64,000 nt of DNA from NCBI RefSeq assembly GCF_009707325.1, contig NZ_CP046103.1, forward strand, positions 4,536,744 through 4,600,743, given 5' to 3'. The translations under genes and the position numbers were made by a program. Shown here in pieces: positions 52,326 to 60,969 of this stretch (position 1 is the stretch's first letter; every line of letters starts with the position of its first letter). The notes below the pieces were generated by a model. It worked only from the letters and a program-made list of their open reading frames with translations. It did no database searches and was not told the DNA's origin. This stretch comes from Pseudomonas sp. IB20. GTDB taxonomy: Bacteria > Pseudomonadota > Gammaproteobacteria > Pseudomonadales > Pseudomonadaceae.

Positions 52326-53846
52326 ATGCGTTACGCACACCCCGGTACTGACGGCGCGATCGTTTCGTTCAAGGCCAAATACGGCAACTTCATCGGCGGC
52401 GAATTCGTCGCGCCGGTAGATGGCAACTATTTCACCAACACCTCGCCAGTCAACGGCAAGCCCATCGCCGAATTCCCGCGTTCCACGGCCAAAGACATCG
52501 ACAAAGCCCTCGACGCCGCCCATGCCGCCGCAGATGCCTGGGGCAAGACCTCGGCCCAGGACCGCTCACTGGTGCTGCTGAAAATCGCTGACCGCATCGA
52601 ACAGAACCTCGAACTGCTGGCCGTCACCGAAACGTGGGACAACGGCAAGGCCGTGCGTGAAACCCTCAACGCCGACATCCCACTGGCGGCCGACCACTTC
52701 CGCTACTTCGCCGGTTGCATCCGCGCCCAGGAAGGCACCAGCGCCGAAATCAACGAACACACCGCGTCGTATCACTTCCATGAGCCGCTGGGCGTGGTCG
52801 GCCAGATCATCCCGTGGAACTTCCCGCTGCTGATGGCCGCCTGGAAACTCGCGCCGGCCCTGGCCGCCGGTAACTGCGTGGTGCTCAAACCCGCCGAGCA
52901 AACTCCGCTGGGCATCAGCGTGCTGATGGAACTGATCGGCGACCTGCTGCCACCGGGCGTGCTGAACGTGGTGCACGGTTTCGGCAAAGAAGCCGGCGAA
53001 GCCCTGGCCACCAGCAAGCGCATCGCCAAGATCGCCTTTACCGGTTCCACCCCGGTGGGCTCGCACATCATGCACGCGGCGGCCGAGAACATTATTCCGT
53101 CCACGGTTGAGCTGGGCGGCAAGTCGCCGAACATCTTCTTCGCCGACATCATGAAAGCCGAACCGTCGTTTATCGAGAAAGCCGCCGAAGGCCTGGTGCT
53201 GGCGTTCTTCAACCAAGGCGAGGTGTGCACCTGCCCATCGCGTGCGCTGGTGGAAGAGTCGATCTACGACGACTTCATGAAAGTGGTAATGAAAAAGGTC
53301 GAGCAGATCAAACGCGGCGACCCGCTGGACACCGACACCATGGTCGGCGCCCAAGCCTCCGAGCAACAGTTCGACAAGATCCTGTCCTACCTGGAAATCG
53401 CCAAGGGCGAAGGCGCGCAACTGCTGACCGGCGGCAAAGTCGAGAAGCTCACCGGCGACATGGCCGGCGGTTATTACATCCAGCCGACCCTGCTCAAGGG
53501 CACCAACGAAATGCGCGTGTTCCAGGAAGAAATCTTCGGCCCGGTCGTGAGCATCACCACCTTCAAGGACGAAGCCGAAGCCCTGGCAATTGCCAACGAC
53601 ACCGAGTTCGGCCTGGGCGCCGGTGTGTGGACCCGCGACATCAACCGCGCCTACCGCATGGGCCGCGCGATCAAGGCGGGCCGTGTGTGGACCAACTGCT
53701 ACCACCTGTACCCGGCGCATGCCGCGTTTGGCGGTTACAAGAAGTCGGGTGTGGGCCGTGAGACGCACAAGATGATGTTGGATCACTACCAGCAGACCAA
53801 GAACTTGCTGGTGAGCTACGACATTAATCCGTTGGGCTTTTTCTAA
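52326..53846 (+). CDS. exaC: NAD-dependent acetaldehyde/aldehyde dehydrogenase
   Basis: A 506-residue aldehyde dehydrogenase. The catalytic Glu is Glu262 (VELGGKSP) and the nucleophile region is NQGEVCTCPSRAL (Cys301, Cys303). In the ethanolamine pathway it oxidises the acetaldehyde made by EutBC to acetate. An AGGAG lies 9 nt before ATG 52326; the earlier ATG at 52317 touches the AGGAG and is unlikely to be used. Called exaC1 in the P. aeruginosa ethanolamine literature. It is preceded by the sigma54 promoter. Confidence 0.92.
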   Translation: MRYAHPGTDGAIVSFKAKYGNFIGGEFVAPVDGNYFTNTSPVNGKPIAEFPRSTAKDIDKALDAAHAAADAWGKTSAQDRSLVLLKIADRIEQNLELLAVTETWDNGKAVRETLNADIPLAADHFRYFAGCIRAQEGTSAEINEHTASYHFHEPLGVVGQIIPWNFPLLMAAWKLAPALAAGNCVVLKPAEQTPLGISVLMELIGDLLPPGVLNVVHGFGKEAGEALATSKRIAKIAFTGSTPVGSHIMHAAAENIIPSTVELGGKSPNIFFADIMKAEPSFIEKAAEGLVLAFFNQGEVCTCPSRALVEESIYDDFMKVVMKKVEQIKRGDPLDTDTMVGAQASEQQFDKILSYLEIAKGEGAQLLTGGKVEKLTGDMAGGYYIQPTLLKGTNEMRVFQEEIFGPVVSITTFKDEAEALAIANDTEFGLGAGVWTRDINRAYRMGRAIKAGRVWTNCYHLYPAHAAFGGYKKSGVGRETHKMMLDHYQQTKNLLVSYDINPLGFF

Positions 53847-53893
53847 CTTAACCCTGTAACGGGCGACCCGCTCTCAACTTGAAATGCAATCAA

Positions 53894-53982
53894 GTATGGG
53901 AGCAGGCTTGCCTGCGATAAGCATCACCTCGGTCAGCCATATACACCGAGTTGCCCGCATCGCAGGCAAGCCAGCTCCCACA
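53894..53982. repeat. REP pair in inverted orientation
   Basis: A forward unit (TATGGGAGCAGGCTTGCCTG) starts at 53894 and an inverted unit ends CCAGCTCCCACA at 53982. It lies between exaC and eat, so it may separate the two transcripts. Confidence 0.85.
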
Positions 53983-54063
53983 TTAGATCGTCGCACGTTC
54001 TTGCAACGCGCATTCGGCACACAGAGGCCGAGCTAAAACAATAAGAATGGAAGGTACTTCCCC

Positions 54064-55497
54064 ATGCCTAGCGAACCCACCGGCTCTTCCGTCGACTTCG
54101 AAAAAGTCGGCACCGACTACTTTCAACAACGCGAACTGAAAAAAGGCGCCGCCGGCTGGGTGCTTTTGGTTGGCCTTGGCGTTGCCTATGTGATCTCCGG
54201 CGACTACGCCGGCTGGAACTTCGGCCTGGCCCAGGGTGGCTGGGGCGGCATGTTCCTCGCCACCTTACTCATGGCCACCATGTACCTGTGCATGTGTTTC
54301 TCCCTGGCCGAACTGTCCTCGATGATCCCCACCGCTGGCGGCGGCTACGGCTTTGCCCGCAGCGCCTTTGGCCCTTGGGGCGGGTTCCTCACGGGCACCG
54401 CCATCCTGATCGAATACGCCATCGCCCCTGCCGCCATCGCGGTGTTTATCGGCGCCTACTGCGAGTCGCTGTTCGGTATTGGCGGCTGGATGATTTACCT
54501 GGCGTTCTACATCATCTTTATCGGCATCCACATCTTTGGTGTGGGCGAAGCCTTGAAACTGATGTTTGTGATCACCGCTGTCGCGGCGATTGCCTTGGGT
54601 GTGTTCCTGGTATCGATGGTGCCGCACTTCAACGTCGCCAACCTGCTGGATGTCCCGGTGACCGAGGCCAAAGGCGCCAGCACCTTCCTGCCGTTCGGCT
54701 ACGTCGGCGTGTGGGCGGCGATTCCTTATGCCATCTGGTTTTTCCTCGCCGTCGAAGGCGTGCCGTTGGCCGCCGAAGAAACCAAGAACCCCAAACGTGA
54801 CCTGCCTCGAGGCCTGATCGGCGCCATTGTGGTGCTGACCAGTTTTGCCCTGCTGATTCTGGTGATCGCACCGGGCGGCGCCGGCACTTATGCGCTGATC
54901 AAGTCGGGCAACCCGCTGGTTGAAGCATTGGCATTGTCCTACGGCGGTTCGACCTGGATGGGCAGCTTCGTCAACCTCGTTGGCCTGGCGGGGCTGATCG
55001 CGAGCTTTTTCTCGATTATCTATGCCTATTCGCGGCAGATCTTCGCCTTATCCCGCGCCGGCTACCTGCCACGCAAACTGTCGCAGACCAACAAAAGCAA
55101 GGCGCCGGTGCTGGCACTGGTGATCCCCGGCATTATCGGGTTTGGCCTGTCGCTGACCGGCCAGGGCGACTTGCTGATCTTGGTGGCGGTGTTTGGCGCG
55201 ACCATTTCCTACGTGCTAATGATGGCCGCGCACATCACCCTGCGCATCCGCCGCCCCAAAATGGACCGCCCATACCGCACGCCGGGCGGCATTTTCACCT
55301 CCGGCGTCGCCCTGGTACTGGCCTGCGTGGCCGTGGTGGCGGGGTTTCTGGTGGATCCACGGGTAGTGATTGGCGCCGCGATCATCTATGGAGTATTAAT
55401 TGCTTACTTTGCGTTCTACAGCCGGCATCACTTGGTAGCAGGCACGCCCGAAGAAGAATTCGCGGCGATCCAGGCCGCAGAGGCCGCCTTGCACTAA
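54064..55497 (+). CDS. eat: Ethanolamine permease
   Basis: A 477-residue APC-superfamily transporter with 12 predicted membrane helices, starting MPSEPTGSSVDFEKVGTDYF. Helix 1 has the VISGDYAGWNFGLAQGGW stretch characteristic of the ethanolamine permease branch. It imports ethanolamine for EutBC, 64 bp upstream of eutB. GGAAGG precedes the ATG. No sigma54 site was found directly upstream of it, so it may depend on readthrough from exaC or on its own promoter. Confidence 0.93.
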   Translation: MPSEPTGSSVDFEKVGTDYFQQRELKKGAAGWVLLVGLGVAYVISGDYAGWNFGLAQGGWGGMFLATLLMATMYLCMCFSLAELSSMIPTAGGGYGFARSAFGPWGGFLTGTAILIEYAIAPAAIAVFIGAYCESLFGIGGWMIYLAFYIIFIGIHIFGVGEALKLMFVITAVAAIALGVFLVSMVPHFNVANLLDVPVTEAKGASTFLPFGYVGVWAAIPYAIWFFLAVEGVPLAAEETKNPKRDLPRGLIGAIVVLTSFALLILVIAPGGAGTYALIKSGNPLVEALALSYGGSTWMGSFVNLVGLAGLIASFFSIIYAYSRQIFALSRAGYLPRKLSQTNKSKAPVLALVIPGIIGFGLSLTGQGDLLILVAVFGATISYVLMMAAHITLRIRRPKMDRPYRTPGGIFTSGVALVLACVAVVAGFLVDPRVVIGAAIIYGVLIAYFAFYSRHHLVAGTPEEEFAAIQAAEAALH

Positions 55498-55561
55498 CTG
55501 CCGTAAACCTCGACGCGGGCGCTTTACTCACAGCCTGCCCGCGTCGCCCAGGAGACACTGT

Positions 55562-56956
55562 ATGGCAAGCTTTTCCCACGCGGTGGGTGCACAAACCTAC
55601 CGCTTCGACAGCCTCAAGGACGTGATGGCCAAGGCCAGCCCGGCGCGTTCCGGGGACTTCCTGGCCGGCGTGGCCGCGCAGAACGACGGCGAACGGGTTG
55701 CAGCGCAGATGGCGTTGGCGAACATCCCGTTGAAACACTTCCTCGAAGAAGTGCTGATCCCCTACGAAAGCGACGAAGTCACCCGGCTGATCATCGACAC
55801 CCACGATAAACAGGCGTTTAGCGTGGTCAGCCACCTCACCGTTGGCGGCCTGCGCGACTGGCTGCTCAGCGACGCGGCCGACGAACATTCCCTGCGCGCC
55901 CTGGCGCCCGGGCTGACACCGGAAATGGCCGCCGCCGTCTCCAAAATCATGCGCGTGCAGGACTTGGTCTTGGTCGCGCAAAAGATCCGCGTGGTCACCC
56001 AGTTTCGCGGCACCCTGGGCCTGCGCGGGCGCCTGTCGACCCGCCTGCAACCCAACCACCCTACAGACGAACCGGCGGGCATCGCCGCGAGCATCCTCGA
56101 CGGGCTGCTCTACGGCAACGGCGACGCCATGATCGGCATCAACCCGGCCACCGACAGTATCGCTTCGATCTGCGCCATGCTGGAGATGCTCGACGCAATC
56201 ATCCAGCGCTACGAAATCCCCACCCAAGCCTGCGTGCTGACCCACGTCACCACCTCCATCGAGGCCATCAACCGTGGCGTGCCGCTGGACTTGGTGTTTC
56301 AGTCGATTGCCGGCACTGAGGCGGCCAACGCCAGTTTCGGCATCAGCCTGAGCGTGCTGCAGGAAGGTTATGACGCGGGCTTGAGCCTGAACCGCGGCAC
56401 CTTGGGCCAGAACCTGATGTACTTCGAAACCGGCCAGGGCAGCGCCTTGTCGGCCAACGCGCACTTTGGCGTCGACCAGCAAACCTGCGAAACCCGCGCC
56501 TACGCCGTAGCGCGGCATTTCAAGCCGTTTTTGGTCAATACCGTCGTAGGCTTTATCGGCCCCGAGTACCTGTACAACGGCAAGCAGATTATCCGCGCCG
56601 GCCTCGAAGACCACTTCTGCGGCAAGCTGCTCGGCGTGCCGATGGGGTGCGACATCTGCTACACCAACCACGCCGAAGCCGACCAGGACGACATGGACAC
56701 CCTGCTGACCCTGCTGGGCGTGGCCGGGATCAACTTCATCATGGGCATCCCCGGCTCCGACGACATCATGCTCAACTACCAGACCACCTCGTTCCACGAC
56801 GCGTTATACGCCCGGCAAACATTGGGTTTAAAACCGGCGCCGGAGTTTGAACAGTGGCTGGCGAAAATGGGCATCTTCACGCAAGCCGACGGCAAGGTGC
56901 ACTTCGGCAACAGCCTGCCACCGGCGTTTCGCCACGCCTTGAAGCAATTGGGATGA
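55562..56956 (+). CDS. eutB: Ethanolamine ammonia-lyase large subunit
   Basis: A 464-residue TIM-barrel subunit of the adenosylcobalamin-dependent lyase that splits ethanolamine to acetaldehyde and ammonia. Recognisable blocks are GTLGLRGRLSTRLQPNHPTD, LLYGNGDAMIGINPATDS and the C-terminal GVPMGCDICYTNHAEADQDD and GIPGSDDIMLNYQTTSFHD. An AGGAG precedes ATG 55562. No eutA reactivase or microcompartment shell genes lie nearby. Confidence 0.97.
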   Translation: MASFSHAVGAQTYRFDSLKDVMAKASPARSGDFLAGVAAQNDGERVAAQMALANIPLKHFLEEVLIPYESDEVTRLIIDTHDKQAFSVVSHLTVGGLRDWLLSDAADEHSLRALAPGLTPEMAAAVSKIMRVQDLVLVAQKIRVVTQFRGTLGLRGRLSTRLQPNHPTDEPAGIAASILDGLLYGNGDAMIGINPATDSIASICAMLEMLDAIIQRYEIPTQACVLTHVTTSIEAINRGVPLDLVFQSIAGTEAANASFGISLSVLQEGYDAGLSLNRGTLGQNLMYFETGQGSALSANAHFGVDQQTCETRAYAVARHFKPFLVNTVVGFIGPEYLYNGKQIIRAGLEDHFCGKLLGVPMGCDICYTNHAEADQDDMDTLLTLLGVAGINFIMGIPGSDDIMLNYQTTSFHDALYARQTLGLKPAPEFEQWLAKMGIFTQADGKVHFGNSLPPAFRHALKQLG

Positions 56957-56967
56957 AGGAGCCGCCT

Positions 56968-57783
56968 GTGCAAGTAGAACTGCCTGATAACCCGTGGTTG
57001 GAACTGCGCCGCTTGACTCCGGCGCGCATTGCCCTGGGCCGCACCGGCACCAGCATCCCCACCAGCGCGCAGTTGGACTTTCAATTCGCCCACGCCCAGG
57101 CGCGCGACGCCGTGCACCTGCCCTTCGACCACGCAGCCCTCAGTAGCCAGATGGCCGAGCGCGGCCGTGACAGCTTGTTGTTGCACAGCGCCGCCGTGGA
57201 CCGGCACATGTATTTGCAACGCCCAGACCTGGGGCGGCGCTTGAGTGATGAGTCGGCGCAAAGCCTGCGCGACTATGCTGCCGCCAACCCTGGCGGTGTG
57301 GACCTGGCCGTGGTGGTGGCCGATGGGCTGTCGGCGCTGGCCGTGCATAAACACACGTTGCCGTTTCTTACACGCATGGAGGAACAGACTCACGCCGAAG
57401 GGTGGTCGTTGTCGCCCGTAATTCTGGTGGAACAGGGCCGTGTGGCGGTGGCGGATGAAGTCGGCCAGTTGCTGGGCGCCAAGATGGTGGTGATTTTGAT
57501 CGGCGAACGGCCGGGGCTCAGCTCGCCGGACAGCCTGGGGCTGTATTTCACCTACAACCCCAAGGTCGGCCTTACCGATGCCTACCGCAACTGCATTTCT
57601 AATGTGCGCCTGGAAGGCCTGAGCTACGGCATGGCCGCGCATCGCCTGCTTTACTTGATGAAAGAGGCGTGTCGTCGCCAGCTGTCGGGGGTCAATCTCA
57701 AGGACGAGGCGCAGGTGCAGACCATCGAGTCGGATGATCCTGACCTGATGAAAGGCAATTTCCTGCTCAGCCCGCCGGAATAA
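56968..57783 (+). CDS. eutC: Ethanolamine ammonia-lyase small subunit
   Basis: A 271-residue subunit that with EutB forms the cobalamin-binding enzyme. The core RTGTSIPTSAQLDFQFAHAQ and AVVVADGLSALAVHKHTLPF, then IGERPGLSSPDSLGLYFTYN, are typical. GTG 56968 is preferred because a perfect AAGGAG lies 6 nt upstream; an ATG at 56953, overlapping the eutB stop, is the alternative and would add 5 residues. Confidence 0.93.
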   Translation: MQVELPDNPWLELRRLTPARIALGRTGTSIPTSAQLDFQFAHAQARDAVHLPFDHAALSSQMAERGRDSLLLHSAAVDRHMYLQRPDLGRRLSDESAQSLRDYAAANPGGVDLAVVVADGLSALAVHKHTLPFLTRMEEQTHAEGWSLSPVILVEQGRVAVADEVGQLLGAKMVVILIGERPGLSSPDSLGLYFTYNPKVGLTDAYRNCISNVRLEGLSYGMAAHRLLYLMKEACRRQLSGVNLKDEAQVQTIESDDPDLMKGNFLLSPPE

Positions 57784-57880
57784 CCTATTAGCCGCACGAT
57801 TGCGCTTTTTCGCGCCATTAGGCAGCATCCGGACACGGCCGCTTGTGTGGTCATCACCCATTTGGAAGTTGAGGCCTGGC

Positions 57881-58339
57881 ATGCGGATTACTCAAGCGAC
57901 CCTGGAACACCTGGACCTGTTAACCCCGCTGTTCGTCAAGTACCGCGAGTTTTACGGAGCGCTGCCGTTTCCGGACTCGTCGCGGGCCTTCCTGGAAAAG
58001 CGCCTGCGTCGCAAGGAGTCGGTGATCTACCTGGCCCTGGCCGATGATGACGACAAGCGACTGCTGGGGTTTTGCCAGCTGTACCCGAGCTATTCGTCGC
58101 TGTCGCTTAAACGCGTGTGGATCCTCAATGACATCTACGTGGCCGAAGACGCCCGCCGACAACTGGTGGCCGACAACCTGATGCGCACGGCGAAGAAAAT
58201 GGCCAAAGAGACCCACGCGGTGCGCCTGCGAGTGTCGACCAGCAGTGACAACGACGTGGCGCAGAAGACCTATGAGTCGATTGGGTTTCGTGAAGACACG
58301 GAGTTCAAGAACTACGTGTTGCCGATCAGTGAGGACTGA
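57881..58339 (+). CDS. GNAT family N-acetyltransferase
   Basis: A 152-residue acetyltransferase with the N-terminal MRITQATLEHLDLLTPLFVK and the acetyl-CoA-binding motif region VWILNDIYVAEDARRQLVAD (a degenerate Q/RxxGxG/A), followed by RLRVSTSSDNDVAQKTYESI. Substrate unknown. GAGG precedes ATG 57881 by 6 nt; the in-frame 5' extension is intergenic. Its position after eutC is conserved in PAO1 (PA4026), but no functional link is known. Confidence 0.87.
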   Translation: MRITQATLEHLDLLTPLFVKYREFYGALPFPDSSRAFLEKRLRRKESVIYLALADDDDKRLLGFCQLYPSYSSLSLKRVWILNDIYVAEDARRQLVADNLMRTAKKMAKETHAVRLRVSTSSDNDVAQKTYESIGFREDTEFKNYVLPISED

Positions 58340-58402
58340 TAAGGCCAAATCGCTTTTGCTTACTAGTGTGGCAAGTGAGCTTCCCGTGGCCAGCAGGCCT
58401 CC

Positions 58403-58448
58403 TGTGGCGGGGGCTTGCCCGCTCGCCACAATAAGCCAGCTCTCACAT
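58403..58448. repeat. REP-like hairpin of a second type with a partial inverted unit
   Basis: TGTGGCG (58403) and CGCCACA (ending 58430) flank GGGGCTTGCCCGCT, an imperfect stem-loop. A partial inverted unit, AGCCAGCTCTCACA, follows to 58448. Confidence 0.7.
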
Positions 58449-58529
58449 TTAGATCAGCAATGACCAGAAGATCGAAATATCACGACACGCCCCGCTACAA
58501 AACCCACACGCTTTTCACCTTTCAGTACG

Positions 58530-58535
58530 TATAAT
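58530..58535 (+). promoter_or_regulatory. Consensus -10 (TATAAT) upstream of the DedA gene
   Basis: A perfect TATAAT sits about 105 bp before the DedA ATG, in CGTATAATG context. No convincing -35 is seen at 16-18 nt. The long leader has a CCCGA/TCGGG stem about 50 bp before the start. Confidence 0.4.
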
Positions 58536-58640
58536 GCGCACCTTTCAGGGTTGTAAGAAATACGGCATACCTATGTAGCCTTACTTACCCGAGCTTCCGC
58601 ACAGGCCTGCTGAGTCGGGCCATTCACACAGGTGCCACCC

Positions 58641-59297
58641 ATGGATTTCAACCCGCTCGACCTTATCCTGCATCTCGACGTCTACCTCGACCTGCTGGTA
58701 ACCAATTACGGTCCGTGGATCTACGCCATTCTGTTTCTAGTGATTTTTTGCGAAACCGGCCTGGTGGTCATGCCTTTCCTGCCGGGTGATTCGTTGCTGT
58801 TTATCGCCGGCGCCGTGGCTGCAGGCGGCGGCATGGACCCGGTGTTACTGGGCGGCCTGCTGATGCTGGCGGCGATCCTCGGCGACAGCACCAACTACGT
58901 GATCGGGCGAACAGCCGGAGAACGCTTGTTCAGCAACCCGAACTCGAAAATCTTCCGCCGCGACTACCTGCAAAAAACCCACGACTTCTACGACAAGCAC
59001 GGCGGCAAAACCGTGACCCTGGCGCGCTTCCTGCCAATCCTGCGTACCTTCGCACCGTTCGTCGCCGGCATCGCCAAAATGCCGTATCCGCGTTTCTTCG
59101 GTTTCAGTGTGTTCGGCACCATTATCTGGGTCGGCGGCCTGGTGACCTTGGGCTACTTCTTCGGCAACGTGCCGTTTATCAAGAAAAACCTGTCGCTGCT
59201 GGTGGTGTTTATCATCCTGCTGTCGCTGGTGCCGATGATCATCGGCGTGGTCCGCAGCCGTTTCGGCAGCAACTCCTCCGAAGCCAAACCGCAGTAA
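58641..59297 (+). CDS. DedA family membrane protein
   Basis: A 218-residue inner-membrane protein of the DedA/SNARE_assoc family. Characteristic blocks are FCETGLVVMPFLPGDSLLFI, GDSTNYVIGRTAGERLF and the C-terminal GKTVTLARFLPILRTFAPFV with the conserved Arg pair. E. coli DedA proteins are linked to membrane potential and lipid-carrier recycling. It lies 7 bp upstream of the MtfA-type gene and may be in one transcript with it. Confidence 0.9.
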   Translation: MDFNPLDLILHLDVYLDLLVTNYGPWIYAILFLVIFCETGLVVMPFLPGDSLLFIAGAVAAGGGMDPVLLGGLLMLAAILGDSTNYVIGRTAGERLFSNPNSKIFRRDYLQKTHDFYDKHGGKTVTLARFLPILRTFAPFVAGIAKMPYPRFFGFSVFGTIIWVGGLVTLGYFFGNVPFIKKNLSLLVVFIILLSLVPMIIGVVRSRFGSNSSEAKPQ

Positions 59298-59303
59298 CCT
59301 GCG

Positions 59304-60134
59304 ATGTGGTCCCTCAGCGCCTGGCGTCGCCGGCGCCTGCTGGCCAAGCACCCGATTGCCGATGACACCTGGCAACGGGTGCGCCACCACCTGACCTTCC
59401 TCGACGGCATCAACGCCGAGCAAGACCAGTGGCTGCGCGAAGCCTGCGTGGTATTCCTCGCCGAAAAACACCTCACCGCCCTGCCCGGCGTCGACCTGCA
59501 CCAGGAACAACGCCTGCTGCTTGCCGCCCAGGCGCAACTGCCGCTGATGAACCTTGGCGACCTCGACTGGTACCAGGGCTTCCACGAAATCGTGCTATAC
59601 CCCGACGACTTCATCAGCCCCCAGCGCCATCGCGATGCCAGCGGCGTGGAGCACGAGTGGGACGGCGAACACAGCGGCGAAGCCTGGCAACAAGGCCCGG
59701 TGATCCTCGCCTGGCCCGGCGTACTCGCCAGTGGCAACTGGGAAGGCTACAACCTGGTCATCCACGAACTGGCACACAAGCTGGACATGCTCAACGGTGA
59801 CGCCAACGGCCTGCCGCCGCTGCACCACGACATGCGCGTGCAGGAATGGGCCAGCGTGATGCAAAGCGCGTTTGACGACCTCAACCGCCAGCTGGACGCC
59901 CACCCCGACGTCGACACCGAAATCGACCCCTACGCCGCCGAAAACCCGGCGGAGTTCTTTGCCGTCACCAGCGAATATTTTTTCAGCGCCCCGGATTTAC
60001 TGGTCAACAGTTATCCACAGGTGTACGCGCAGCTGAGCCGCTTTTATCGCCAGGATCCCCTGGCCCGCTTGCACCAACTGCAAGCCAGCGATGCGCGCTA
60101 TCAGACGGAACGCCAAGCGCCGTACGACGTCTGA
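59304..60134 (+). CDS. MtfA-type zinc-dependent peptidase (M90 family)
   Basis: A 276-residue cytoplasmic peptidase. The zinc motif is HELAHKLDMLNG (HExxH, about residue 156), with the downstream AAENPAEFFAVTSEYFF block containing the third ligand candidate Glu. E. coli MtfA binds the glucose repressor Mlc. A PAO1 homologue (PA4030) holds the same place before ppa. The sequence starts MWSLSAWRRRRLLAKHPI, typical of the family. Confidence 0.87.
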   Translation: MWSLSAWRRRRLLAKHPIADDTWQRVRHHLTFLDGINAEQDQWLREACVVFLAEKHLTALPGVDLHQEQRLLLAAQAQLPLMNLGDLDWYQGFHEIVLYPDDFISPQRHRDASGVEHEWDGEHSGEAWQQGPVILAWPGVLASGNWEGYNLVIHELAHKLDMLNGDANGLPPLHHDMRVQEWASVMQSAFDDLNRQLDAHPDVDTEIDPYAAENPAEFFAVTSEYFFSAPDLLVNSYPQVYAQLSRFYRQDPLARLHQLQASDARYQTERQAPYDV

Positions 60135-60161
60135 CGCATGGCATCGGCGTCAGAATATGCC

Positions 60162-60167
60162 TATAAT
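60162..60167 (+). promoter_or_regulatory. Consensus -10 (TATAAT) for ppa
   Basis: A perfect TATAAT 61 bp before the ppa ATG, as expected for a highly expressed housekeeping gene. The -35 region (TGGCAT at 17 nt) is weak. Confidence 0.5.
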
Positions 60168-60227
60168 CGCCGCCACTTTTAGGCCAATCCGGCCATGTTC
60201 CATGGCCAACTACGGGGGCATCGCCCA

Positions 60228-60755
60228 ATGAGCTACAGCAAGATTCCGGCTGGCAAAGACCTGCCGAACGACATCTACGTCGCCATCGAAATTCCGGCCA
60301 ACCACGCGCCGATCAAATACGAAATCGACAAAGACAGCGACTGCCTGTTCGTTGACCGTTTCATGGCCACCCCGATGTTCTACCCGGCCAACTACGGTTT
60401 CATCCCCAACACCCTGGCTGACGACGGTGACCCCCTCGACGTGCTGGTCGTAACCCCTTACCCGGTTACCCCAGGCTCGGTCATCCGCGCGCGCCCAGTC
60501 GGCATCCTGAACATGACCGACGACGGCGGCGGCGATGCCAAAGTTATCGCCGTGCCACACGACAAGCTGTCCCAGCTGTACGTGGACGTGAAGGAATACA
60601 CCGACCTGCCGCCACTGCTGCTGGAACAGATCAAGCACTTCTTCGAGAACTACAAAGACCTCGAAAAAGGCAAATGGGTGAAGATCGACGGTTGGGGCAA
60701 CGCAGACGCCGCCCGCGCCGAGATCATGAAGTCGGTCGCTGCCTACAAAGGCTGA
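60228..60755 (+). CDS. ppa: Inorganic pyrophosphatase
   Basis: A 175-residue family I soluble pyrophosphatase. Metal-ligand residues lie in ANYGFIPNTLADDGDPLDVL and the K/R contacts in DCLFVDRFM. It hydrolyses pyrophosphate to drive biosynthetic reactions. ATG 60228 (MSYSKIPAGKDL) is the family start; upstream in-frame codons are not conserved. A strong terminator follows. Confidence 0.97.
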   Translation: MSYSKIPAGKDLPNDIYVAIEIPANHAPIKYEIDKDSDCLFVDRFMATPMFYPANYGFIPNTLADDGDPLDVLVVTPYPVTPGSVIRARPVGILNMTDDGGGDAKVIAVPHDKLSQLYVDVKEYTDLPPLLLEQIKHFFENYKDLEKGKWVKIDGWGNADAARAEIMKSVAAYKG

Positions 60756-60782
60756 TACCCGCTCCTCATTGCCCCGGCAATC

Positions 60783-60813
60783 AAAAAAGCCCCGACTACT
60801 CGGGGCTTTTTTT
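60783..60813. terminator. Strong Rho-independent terminator after ppa
   Basis: AAAAAAGCCCCGA, loop CTAC, TCGGGGCTTTTTTT: a perfect stem with A and T runs on both sides, so it can work in either direction. It lies 27 bp after the ppa stop. Confidence 0.92.
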
Positions 60814-60837
60814 GTGGAAAAAATTAAACCCGAAGTT

Positions 60838-60877
60838 CAATGTTTAACGCGCAATGTTTAATAAAGTAAAAACATTG
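60838..60877. promoter_or_regulatory. Operator-like repeats upstream of the S24 repressor gene
   Basis: CAATGTTTAA occurs twice as a direct repeat (60838-60847 and 60852-60861), and a reverse half-site AAACATTG lies at 60870-60877. The second and third form a perfect 8-bp inverted repeat with a 10-bp spacer. The site is 93-132 bp upstream of the repressor ATG, and may be where it or another CI-like protein binds. Confidence 0.5.
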
Positions 60878-60969
60878 AAATATCGCCCTACAACTAAGTA
60901 AATCCCTACGTACGCAATTCAACGCATGGTTTATTTGATGTGTTTTCCCCGCCAGTAAACTCGTTGTTT

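Noticed and set aside
53983..54063. Second sigma54 promoter upstream of eat
   Set aside because: TCGCACG-N3-TTGCA resembles the motif but has a C in place of G at -24 and 1 nt too little spacing.
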